The notes beneath the pieces were generated by a model. It was not told where the DNA came from and ran no database searches. It saw only the letters and a list, made by a program, of their open reading frames with translations. This document shows, piece by piece, positions 1-6,161 of a stretch of DNA of 22,542 nucleotides; position 1 is the first letter of the stretch; each line of letters begins with the position of its first letter. A program made the position numbers and the translations under genes. The stretch lies in the NCBI GenBank assembly GCA_958433005.1, contig CAUAWV010000036.1, positions 1 through 22,542 on the forward strand, read 5' to 3'. The stretch comes from an uncultured Collinsella sp. (lineage in GTDB: Bacteria > Actinomycetota > Coriobacteriia > Coriobacteriales > Coriobacteriaceae).

Positions 1-379
1 TCAATCGTAGGTTATGGTTCGAACGGTATTCTACTACTGCTTTCGACCTCAACTTGAACCTTAAAGGTTCCAAAGGGTCAAGTTGAACTTGAGGCTTTGG
101 CTTTGACCTGCAGTTATGATGAATTGTTGAGAAACCATAGAGTTCAACTTTAACGTTACGGGGGCCTGTTTGCGGACGGGCTTTCGGTCGTGAAAGCTAT
201 CTCAACAGGGGGTTTGCGGCTACAAGGCCCCATCGCGGTGAGTGCGGCTTTATGCTGGACGATCACGTCGATTGCCATAGATACGGTGGAGCTTTGGGCG
301 CCGGCGGCTTGGCACGCTAGAATAAATCAGTTGCGCAAAGACCGCCCGTTGTGTGGGCAGTTCATGATAGGAAGTTTCC
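1..379. other. Intergenic region with nested inverted repeats
   Basis: No convincing gene is seen here; the short open frames have no ribosome site or protein-like composition. The left part holds a cluster of short palindromes built on the motif AACTTGA: 56-70 is a perfect 7+1+7 palindrome, 78-92 is another, and 49-60 pairs with 75-86 with one mismatch. A small stem at 165-182 is followed by TTTC and could end an upstream transcript. The remainder up to the ligase gene may be its 5' region, with a possible promoter near 294-323. No known riboswitch was recognised. Confidence 0.6.
294..323 (+). promoter_or_regulatory. Possible promoter of the D-aspartate ligase gene
   Basis: TTGGGC at 294-299 and TAGAAT at 318-323 are separated by 18 bases, matching a housekeeping sigma-factor layout. 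Transcription would start near 330, about 50 bases before the ATG at 380. Hexamers of this quality occur by chance, so this is a candidate only. Confidence 0.35.
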
Positions 380-1636
380 ATGGCATTGCAGTTTACAGAG
401 CGCGAGTTCATTCCCGTGCTGCTCGGAGGCGACATCAACGCCTATTCGGTGGCGCGCGCCTTCTACGAGGAGTATCAGGTCAAGAGCCTGGTCTTTGGCA
501 AGTATCAGACGGGCCCTGCGTATCGCAGCCAGATTATCGACTACACGCCTAACGTGGATATCGACACCATGCCCGTGATGCTCAAAACCGTCAACGGCAT
601 TGCCCAAGCGCATGCCGACAAGACGATTGTCCTTGTGGGCTGTGGCGATAACTATGTTGCCCTCGTGGCTCAGGCCAAGGATGCCCATGAGCTGGCGGAT
701 AACATCGTCGCGCCTTACGCTCCCTACAGCATGCTTGAGCAGTGTCAGAAGAAGGAGATCTTCTACGAGCTGTGCGAGAAGCACGGCGTGCCCTATCCGC
801 ATACCTTTACCTTCACCATGGCGATGCTGAATGCCCAAGGCGAGGCACCTGCCGAAGTGCTCGACCAGATCGATTTTCCTTACCCGATGATCCTGAAGCC
901 TTCCGACGGCATCATGTGGTGGCAGCACGAGTTCGAGGGCCAGAAAAAGGCCTATGAGATTGCCGACCGTGCCGAGCTGGAACAGGTCATTCGCGACTCG
1001 TATGCCAGCGGCTACACCGACGACCTGATCTTGCAGGATCGCGTGCCCGGCAACGACGAGTATATGCGCGTGCTCACCAGCTATTCCGACCGCAACGGCA
1101 AGGTCCGCATGATGTGCCTGGGCCACGTGCTGCTCGAGGAGCATCAGCCTCACGGTGTCGGCAACCACGCCTGTATCATCACCGAGCCCAATGACGAGCT
1201 CATGGGCGGCGTGCGCAAGTTGCTCGAGGACCTTCACTTTGTGGGTTATTCCAACTTTGACGTTAAGTACGACGAACGCGACGGCTCGTTTAAGTTCTTC
1301 GATTTCAACACGCGCCAAGGTCGCAGCAACTACTACGTCACTAACAGCGGCTTTAACGTTGCCAAGTATGTGGTGGACGAGTATGTGTTCAACCGCCCGT
1401 TTGAGCCGGAGTTTGTGACGGCGCAGGACGAGGCGCTGTGGATGGTCGTTCCCATGGGCGTCGTCGACAAGTACGTCAAGGATCCCGAGCTGCGCGCTAA
1501 GGTGCATCGCCTGGACAAGGAAGGCAAGGGCGCCGACCCTTCGTTTATGAAGGGCGACTTTGTCTTTAACCGCTGGCTGCGCATGTGGCACACCAAGCTG
1601 CGCCACTTTAAGCTGTTCAAGACGTATTACAAGTAG
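380..1636 (+). CDS. D-aspartate ligase homologue (ATP-grasp)
   Basis: A 418-residue ATP-grasp ligase. Its whole length resembles the Enterococcus faecium D-aspartate ligase Aslfm as I remember it: an N-terminal EFIPVLLGGDINAYSVAR block, MILKPSDG near residue 173, the FEGQKKAY segment, VRMMCLGHVLLEE in the middle, and FDFNTRQGRSNYYVT, carrying the acidic and Asn metal/ATP ligands, near 310. That enzyme couples D-Asp to the third-position diamino acid of the peptidoglycan precursor in the cytoplasm, using ATP. The ATG at 380 is preceded by AGGAAG. A racemase gene lies 84 bases downstream on the same strand, as expected if it supplies D-Asp. Substrate specificity (D-Asp rather than another amino acid) is inferred from similarity and context. 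Confidence 0.85.
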   Translation: MALQFTEREFIPVLLGGDINAYSVARAFYEEYQVKSLVFGKYQTGPAYRSQIIDYTPNVDIDTMPVMLKTVNGIAQAHADKTIVLVGCGDNYVALVAQAKDAHELADNIVAPYAPYSMLEQCQKKEIFYELCEKHGVPYPHTFTFTMAMLNAQGEAPAEVLDQIDFPYPMILKPSDGIMWWQHEFEGQKKAYEIADRAELEQVIRDSYASGYTDDLILQDRVPGNDEYMRVLTSYSDRNGKVRMMCLGHVLLEEHQPHGVGNHACIITEPNDELMGGVRKLLEDLHFVGYSNFDVKYDERDGSFKFFDFNTRQGRSNYYVTNSGFNVAKYVVDEYVFNRPFEPEFVTAQDEALWMVVPMGVVDKYVKDPELRAKVHRLDKEGKGADPSFMKGDFVFNRWLRMWHTKLRHFKLFKTYYK

Positions 1637-1720
1637 ATGAGTGCGGCGCCCGTCCGGTTTACATCGGGCGGGCGCGGGTATGATACGCGCAATTGCGCAA
1701 GCGTCACCAAGGAGGCGGCG

Positions 1721-2467
1721 ATGGAAAAGCTGGGAGTTATCGGCGGCATGGGCGCCGAGGCCACGTCGTATTACTACGACCAGGTGGTGCGCCATACGGC
1801 TGCTGCCTGCGATCAGGAACATATCGACATGGTGGTGCTCTCCAAGTCGACCATGCCCGACCGCACGCTTGCCATTAAGACCGGCGAGCATGCCAAGCTG
1901 CTGGCGACCATGAAAGAGTGTGCCCAGGCACTCGAGTCGCTGGGCTGTGCGCACATTGCCATTCCCTGCAACACGTCACACTACTTCTACGACCAGATCC
2001 AGTCGTTTACGAAGGTGCCGATTATCCACATGCCGCGTGAGTCGGTGCGCTATGCCCTTGCGGGTGCGGTGATGGGGGAGTGCGAGTTCGACCCCAACCT
2101 GAGTATGCCGGCCGAGCCGGTGCGCAAGATTGGCATCATGGGCACCGACGGAACCGTGGGCGCGGGCGTCTACGGCCGCGAATGCGAGGCCGCGGGTGTT
2201 GAGGTCGTCTATCCCAGCGAGAAACGTCAGAACGATGTGATGTCGCTTATCTACGATGATGTGAAGGCCGGACGTGAGCCCGATATGGATAAGTTCGACC
2301 GCGTGATGTGGGAGTTCGCCCGTAGCGGCTGCGACCGCGTCATTCTGGCCTGCACCGAGCTATCGGTGCTGCAGAAGTATCGAGAGATGCCCGAGATCAC
2401 CCTCGATGCCATGGATGTCCTGGTGCGCGAATCCATCATCCGCAGCGGCGCCCCCTACCGCCTCTAG
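1721..2467 (+). CDS. racD: Aspartate/glutamate racemase family protein
   Basis: A 248-residue cofactor-independent racemase that should interconvert L- and D-aspartate by a two-cysteine mechanism. Seen directly: the N-terminal GGMGAEAT substrate/phosphate-like loop (residues 8-15), IPCNTSH with catalytic Cys83, and ACTELS with catalytic Cys211. The start at 1721 is chosen because AAGGAGG (1709-1715) precedes it at ideal spacing and the protein then begins MEKLGVIGGMG as in the family; the longer frame from 1637 abuts the upstream stop and adds an unlikely tail. It lies just downstream of the D-Asp ligase homologue, so its likely job is making D-Asp for the wall bridge. A broad-specificity amino-acid racemase is the main alternative. 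Confidence 0.85.
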   Translation: MEKLGVIGGMGAEATSYYYDQVVRHTAAACDQEHIDMVVLSKSTMPDRTLAIKTGEHAKLLATMKECAQALESLGCAHIAIPCNTSHYFYDQIQSFTKVPIIHMPRESVRYALAGAVMGECEFDPNLSMPAEPVRKIGIMGTDGTVGAGVYGRECEAAGVEVVYPSEKRQNDVMSLIYDDVKAGREPDMDKFDRVMWEFARSGCDRVILACTELSVLQKYREMPEITLDAMDVLVRESIIRSGAPYRL

Positions 2468-2473
2468 CTTCCG

Positions 2474-2514
2474 ACCTGCCAAAAAGGGACAGGTTTATTT
2501 TGGTAGGTTTTATC
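2474..2514 (+). terminator. Probable terminator of the ligase-racemase unit
   Basis: ACCTGCCAAAA (2474-2484) pairs with TTTTGGTAGGT (2498-2508) with one G-U wobble, and is followed by TTTTAT. It lies seven bases after the racemase stop codon. Confidence 0.55.
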
Positions 2515-2526
2515 TGGTGAAACAGT

Positions 2527-2564
2527 AAAGGCCTCGGCTCGTTTGGTGCGAGCCGAGGCCTTTT
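2527..2564. terminator. Strong bidirectional terminator between convergent genes
   Basis: A perfect 15-bp stem (2527-2541 with 2549-2563) has a 7-base loop, flanked by A residues on the left and T residues on the right, so it can act on both strands. It separates the racemase (+) from the ECF operon (-). Confidence 0.85.
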
Positions 2565-2592
2565 GCGTTGGGCGGTTGCTGCCGGTCGTGAA

Positions 2593-3339
2593 CTAGAACA
2601 GGAAGCCGATGGCGATGAGGGCGATGCTGACGATGAGCACGGCGATGTCCAGGACCTTGATGGGGTAGCGCTTGTACGAGCTGGCGCGTGTACGCAGATA
2701 GAAGCCGCGCTGTTCTGCCGCCAAGGCTGTGGCATCGGTCTTGCCCACGCTCGAGATGAGCAGTGGCACGCACAGTGGCAGCATGAGCTTAAGCTTCTTG
2801 ATGGGGTTCTTGGTGTCGTACTCGACGCCGCGTGCGGTCTGCGCCTCCATGATGGCGTTCATCTCCTGACCAAACACCGGCACAAAGCGTAGCGCCGTGG
2901 TAAAGGTGAAGGCATAGCGATACGGCACGTGCAGCACCTCGACGCAGGCGTTGGCGAGGTCGTTGAGCTTGGTCACCATGAGCATGAGGATGAGTGGCAG
3001 CGCCACGCCCAACAGGCGTAGGCAGGCCTTCGATCCGGTAATGAGGCCCGTGTCGGTGATAAAGCCCCACACTATGTTGCCGTCGCGCATAAAGGCCAGC
3101 TGGAGCACCAGCATGATAAGCGCGAGCGGAATCAGCAACTCGAGCAGCGAGAGCAGACGGTCGACGACGCCGGCATAGGCACCCAGTGCAAGGGTGAGTG
3201 CCAAAAAGCCCAGCAGCGCTACGTAGGTGTCGGACAAGAAGATGCCGACGATGATGGCGGCGGCGAGGCCCAGTTTGACGACGGGGTTCAGGCGATGCAG
3301 TAGCGTATCGCCCGGCATGTAGTCGATGACGTTAACCAC
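2593..3339 (-). CDS. ecfT: ECF transporter T component (EcfT)
   Basis: The transmembrane coupling subunit of an energy-coupling-factor importer; it links the ATPases to the substrate-binding S component. Seen: the family N-terminus PGDTLLHRLNPVVKL, several hydrophobic helices (TM segments within roughly residues 18-130 and at the C-terminus), and the two coupling motifs, TARGV and a variant AEQRGF in place of the usual Ala-Arg-Gly. I take the GTG at 3339-3337 as start (248 residues): AAGGAG lies 10 bases upstream, the protein then begins just before the PGDT motif as in the family, and it overlaps the ATPase stop. The ATG at 3372 would add 11 residues. It is the last gene of the operon. Confidence 0.85.
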   Translation of the reverse strand: MVNVIDYMPGDTLLHRLNPVVKLGLAAAIIVGIFLSDTYVALLGFLALTLALGAYAGVVDRLLSLLELLIPLALIMLVLQLAFMRDGNIVWGFITDTGLITGSKACLRLLGVALPLILMLMVTKLNDLANACVEVLHVPYRYAFTFTTALRFVPVFGQEMNAIMEAQTARGVEYDTKNPIKKLKLMLPLCVPLLISSVGKTDATALAAEQRGFYLRTRASSYKRYPIKVLDIAVLIVSIALIAIGFLF

Positions 3340-5083
3340 GGTGGACCATCTCCTTGGTAATTCGAACGACATCGGTGACCTCGCTCACCTGTGCAAAGAC
3401 GGGAGAGACGGAGGATGCCAGACGGCGCGAGAGTTGAATAACCTGGGGAGGCTCCACGTAGGCACGCCGCATGAGATCGATGTTCGAGAATAGCTCGTGC
3501 GTGCGGCCGCGGTCGAGGATGTGACCGTCGGCCATTACTACGATACGCTCGGCAAAGTCGGAAACAACTTCCATATCGTGGCAGACCATAATCACGGCGC
3601 AACCGCGCTCGGCCATGGTGCGCACTGTTTCCATGACGGTCATGCACTCGCGGTAATCAAGGCCGCTCGTGGGCTCGTCGAGCACGACGATCTTGGGCTC
3701 AACCACTACGACGGAGGCAAGCGCCACCATTTGTCGCTGGCCGCGCGAAAGCGAGAAAGGTGCCTCATCGGCAGGCAGGCCAAAGCGGTCGATAACAAGT
3801 CGAGCACGACGCAGAGCCTCGGCGCGGTCCATGCCGCCAAGTTCCAGGCCAAAAGCGACCTCGTCGAGTACGGTATCCTTGCAGATCTGGCGGTCGGGGT
3901 TTTGGAAGAGCGTTGCGACCTCGCGGGCAATGCGGCTCGTGGGGACCGCGGCGGTATCCAGCCCCGTAACGCGCACGCTGCCCGAGGCGGGCTTAAGCAG
4001 GCCTGTGAGCAGCTTGGTGAGCGTGGTCTTGCCGGCACCGTTCTGGCCGACGATGCCCACGAGCTCGCCGGGATAGAGGGTCAGGTTGAGGTCGTGGACG
4101 GCGGCGCCGCCATTGGGATAGGCAAACTCAACATGGTCGAAGGTGAGCACGGGCTCGGCGTCCTTGGCGTGCGGGCGCAACGACGGTGCGTGCGGTGAGC
4201 CGGCGGGTGCCTGAATGTCGCTGCTTGCGTGTGCGGGGTCGACGATGCCCGAAATCAGGCGCTCGGCCTCATCGACATCCAAGCAAGGGGTACCGCTTAC
4301 CAGGCCATCGGCCTCGAGGCTATTGAAGATACGCGTGACGCGAGGGCAGTCGACGCCGATGGCACGGAGCTCGTCGGTATGCGCGAAGACCTCGTGTGGC
4401 TCGCCCTGCAGCGCGATTTCGCCATGGTTGAGCACGAGCACGCGGTTGCAGTACTCCGAGAGTAGGGCGACCTTTTGCTCAACGACGACGATGGTGATTC
4501 CAAGCGCGCGGTTTGCCTCACGCAGCGTCTCGAAGACCAACGTGGAGCTGGCGGGGTCGAGTGCCGCGGTGGGCTCGTCGAGAACCAAGACGCGCGGACG
4601 CATGGCGAGGATGGCAGCGATGGCCACCTTTTGCTTCTGTCCGCCCGAGAGGGTGGCGATCTCGCGGTCACGCAGGTCGCTGATGCCGACGGTCTCGAGC
4701 GTTTCACTCACGCGCCGCTCGATCTGGTCGTGGGGAACGCCAAAGTTCTCGAGGCCAAAGAGCATCTCGTCCTCGACGACCGAAGCGACCATCTGCGTGT
4801 CGATATCCTGCAGCACACTGCCGACGATTTGCGACACGTCGGTGAGCGAGGCTTCGCAGGTGTCGTGGCCGTCTACCATGACGGCCCCAAAGAACGTGCC
4901 GGTGTAGTGGTGGGGCACGGCACCCGACAGGCAGGCGGCAAGCGTGGACTTGCCGGCGCCCGAGGGCCCGATGATGCCGATGAAATCTCCCTTGTTCACG
5001 CTGAGCGAGATGTGGCTGAGCGCCCGCTCGGTCTGCGTGCCATAGGAGAACGAGACATCGTCGACGTTGATGATCGTTTCCAT
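3332..5083 (-). CDS. ECF transporter ATPase, two ABC domains fused
   Basis: A 583-residue protein with two complete ABC ATPase domains in one chain, equivalent to EcfA1 plus EcfA2. Domain 1: Walker A GPSGAGKST (39-47), Q-loop LQDIDTQ (91-97), signature LSGGQ (145-149), Walker B LVLDEP (166-171). A linker of about 55 residues, rich in Ala/Pro/His, follows (about 255-310). Domain 2: Walker A GQNGAGKTT (346-354), signature LSRGQ (445-449), Walker B VVLDEP (466-471). Two deviations are visible: the switch histidine of domain 1 is replaced (VVVEQK) while domain 2 keeps it (VCHDME), and the domain 2 signature carries Arg for Gly. Both fall in the same composite ATP site. AAAGG precedes the ATG. It sits between the S and T genes, so it is a dedicated module rather than a shared one, by inference. 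Confidence 0.9.
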   Translation of the reverse strand: METIINVDDVSFSYGTQTERALSHISLSVNKGDFIGIIGPSGAGKSTLAACLSGAVPHHYTGTFFGAVMVDGHDTCEASLTDVSQIVGSVLQDIDTQMVASVVEDEMLFGLENFGVPHDQIERRVSETLETVGISDLRDREIATLSGGQKQKVAIAAILAMRPRVLVLDEPTAALDPASSTLVFETLREANRALGITIVVVEQKVALLSEYCNRVLVLNHGEIALQGEPHEVFAHTDELRAIGVDCPRVTRIFNSLEADGLVSGTPCLDVDEAERLISGIVDPAHASSDIQAPAGSPHAPSLRPHAKDAEPVLTFDHVEFAYPNGGAAVHDLNLTLYPGELVGIVGQNGAGKTTLTKLLTGLLKPASGSVRVTGLDTAAVPTSRIAREVATLFQNPDRQICKDTVLDEVAFGLELGGMDRAEALRRARLVIDRFGLPADEAPFSLSRGQRQMVALASVVVVEPKIVVLDEPTSGLDYRECMTVMETVRTMAERGCAVIMVCHDMEVVSDFAERIVVMADGHILDRGRTHELFSNIDLMRRAYVEPPQVIQLSRRLASSVSPVFAQVSEVTDVVRITKEMVHRG

Positions 5084-5101
5084 GGATACCTTTCATAGTC
5101 A

Positions 5102-5145
5102 TTGGGGACGTTCTTTAATGACTAGTCGTTTAAGAACGTCCCCAA
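5102..5145. repeat. Inverted repeat between S-component and ATPase genes
   Basis: Two perfect 14-base arms (5102-5115 and 5132-5145) enclose a core centred on the palindrome GACTAGTC, so nearly all 44 bases can fold. A degraded extra copy of one arm lies at about 5157-5171. There is no T-run on the minus strand, so this does not look like a terminator; it may set relative expression in the operon or be a dispersed repeat. Confidence 0.7.
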
Positions 5146-5189
5146 GAGCTAGTTGTTTGGGACGGTCTTTACCGATGGGTCACTGTGGG

Positions 5190-5762
5190 TTAGTTGAGCT
5201 TCAGGGCCTTCTGGATGGGCAGGTAGAGGGCGCCGACCAGAATGGCGTTAAAGACGGCGGTCATGGCGACGACGGGCAACATAGCGGCGGCGAGCTCGCC
5301 GACCACGCCAAGCATGGCCATCTTGATAACCATGAAGATGACGCCGGAGACAAAGGTGGTCACGAAGGTAGCGACGATGGCGACGGCAGGCTTAACCTGA
5401 CCGTTCTTGCCGGCGGCGTTGACGATGCCGGCCATGAGCATGGCGGCGATGCCCTCGGCGGCAAAATCGACGAACGGCGAAGTGGTGGTGATCTGGATCA
5501 CGGCAGCCGAGATGAGGCCAATGACGAGCGCCTGGCCGATGTTGGGGCGAACGACCAGGATGGTGAGGCAGAAGGCCGAGATGATGAACTCGGGGCTGAT
5601 CATGCCGCCCGAGATGCCCGAGATTGCCTTGCCGACGGTGAAGTTGAGGATGAAGCCGGCGGCGAGCAGGATGGCGAGCAGGACGAGGGCGCGGACATCG
5701 AGTTTGCCGCGATCGGCGGTCTGGACGGTGCGGGGCTGGGTGGCGGTGGTGTTCTGAGACAT
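5190..5762 (-). CDS. trpP: ECF S component, probable tryptophan-specific (TrpP-like)
   Basis: A 190-residue membrane protein with about five to six hydrophobic helices after a polar N-terminus of about 30 residues. It has the small size and layout of ECF substrate-binding components, and its ITTTSPFVDF stretch after a helix resembles the ISALTTTFPGG region I recall from TrpP proteins. The ATG at 5762 is preferred over the one at 5792 because AAAGGA lies 8 bases upstream. It heads an operon with the ATPase and T component, completing a transporter. Substrate is inferred mainly from the Trp-codon leader and terminator immediately upstream; family similarity alone would support only an ECF S component. 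Confidence 0.75.
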   Translation of the reverse strand: MSQNTTATQPRTVQTADRGKLDVRALVLLAILLAAGFILNFTVGKAISGISGGMISPEFIISAFCLTILVVRPNIGQALVIGLISAAVIQITTTSPFVDFAAEGIAAMLMAGIVNAAGKNGQVKPAVAIVATFVTTFVSGVIFMVIKMAMLGVVGELAAAMLPVVAMTAVFNAILVGALYLPIQKALKLN

Positions 5763-5768
5763 GGTGAA

Positions 5769-5788
5769 AATCCTTTCGGAAGGGGATT
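5769..5788 (-). promoter_or_regulatory. Hairpin that could mask the trpP ribosome site
   Basis: On the minus-strand RNA, AATCC then TT can pair with AA then GGATT, with a two-base bulge, placing the AAAGGA ribosome site of trpP inside the stem. It is short, so its stability is uncertain. Confidence 0.35.
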
Positions 5789-5807
5789 GCAAGAGAAAAG
5801 CGGAGGC

Positions 5808-5937
5808 GCGTGATGCGAATGCGATCGGGCTCGAGATAGAAAAAGGCCCCCGGTCGAAACCGGAGGCCTTCCAATCACCTAGAGCGCAAAAACAGGCGTG
5901 AGGGACTCACTGTCGACCGATCGTATTCGCATCACGC
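5808..5937 (-). promoter_or_regulatory. Trp attenuator region with long-range inverted repeat
   Basis: The leader RNA just after the three Trp codons (5917-5937) is complementary over 20 of 21 bases to a segment just past the terminator (5808-5828), so the two arms bracket the terminator hairpin. Separately, the leader bases at 5913-5920 (late codons of the leader peptide) can pair over 8 bases with 5850-5857, the 3' arm and loop of the terminator. A ribosome stalled at the Trp codons would leave this segment free to act as antiterminator, whereas one reaching the stop codon would cover it. The pairings are seen; the mechanism is inference. Confidence 0.6.
5839..5870 (-). terminator. Attenuator terminator ahead of the ECF operon
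   Basis: A 12-bp stem (5843-5854 with 5859-5870, one G-U pair on the RNA) closed by a UUCG loop is followed by a U-run on the minus strand. It sits between the Trp-rich leader peptide stop (5907) and the first transporter gene (5762), so it ends transcription inside the leader. It cannot be the end of an upstream gene unit because the leader promoter lies just before it. Confidence 0.85.
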
Positions 5938-5975
5938 CACCACCAGTTGTTGAGAGACTTCATCGTGTTCTTCAT
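5907..5975 (-). CDS. Tryptophan leader peptide (22 residues)
   Basis: A short gene too small for usual calling, encoding a 22-residue peptide with the core SLNNWWWRD, that is, three consecutive TGG codons (codons 11-13, at 5937-5945). It has a full ribosome site, AAAGGAG, 8 bases before its ATG and ends in TGA at 5907-5909. An intrinsic terminator follows 37 bases later, then the S-component gene. This is the classic layout of ribosome-mediated attenuation, as in trp operons of enterobacteria and actinobacteria: scarce charged tRNA-Trp stalls the ribosome and prevents termination. The peptide itself probably has no other function. The chance of three tandem Trp codons in a ribosome-site-bearing mini-ORF here is low. 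Confidence 0.88.
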   Translation of the reverse strand: MKNTMKSLNNWWWRDANTIGRQ

Positions 5976-6033
5976 GTTGGTGGCTCCTTTCGTGATGCCG
6001 TGGCGCGGTCGCACCTAGTTGCTGTTGCGCTGC

Positions 6034-6039
6034 ACTATA
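6034..6039 (-). promoter_or_regulatory. Probable -10 element of the leader-ECF operon
   Basis: The minus strand reads TGCTATAGT, an extended -10 (TG-n-TATAGT). Transcription would start near 6027, giving a leader of about 50 bases before the peptide ATG. No good -35 hexamer is present, which fits an extended -10 promoter. Confidence 0.5.
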
Positions 6040-6060
6040 GCACAGCGAAGTGTGTGCGGG

Positions 6061-6083
6061 GAAATCTTTTTTAAAAAGATTTC
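6061..6083. repeat. Perfect A/T-rich palindrome
   Basis: Two perfect 11-base arms flank a single central base (6061-6071 and 6073-6083). It lies about 20 bases upstream of the leader-operon -10 element, so it could be an operator, or a hairpin in the tail of the C69 peptidase transcript. Neither is proven. Confidence 0.6.
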
Positions 6084-6102
6084 AGGCGGGTTTCCCGTCG
6101 GT

Positions 6103-6146
6103 CAAAAAGGCGGGTTAAGTGGGCGTGGTGACTCATGTGCCCCGCC
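6103..6146 (-). terminator. Possible terminator of the C69 peptidase gene
   Basis: On the minus strand GGCGGG (6141-6146) can pair with CCCGCC (6109-6114), followed by TTTTT. The 26-base loop is long, so confidence is moderate. Confidence 0.45.
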
Positions 6147-6161
6147 CGCTCAGCTAAGACG

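Noticed and set aside
362..1954. A 530-codon antisense open frame across the ligase and racemase
   Set aside because: It is a codon-phase shadow of high-GC genes on the plus strand; it shows no family motifs, and both plus-strand genes have clear motifs and ribosome sites.
5763..5975. T-box or tryptophan-type riboswitch instead of a leader peptide
   Set aside because: No T-box consensus was found between the promoter and the terminator, whereas a ribosome site plus three tandem Trp codons explain the region directly.
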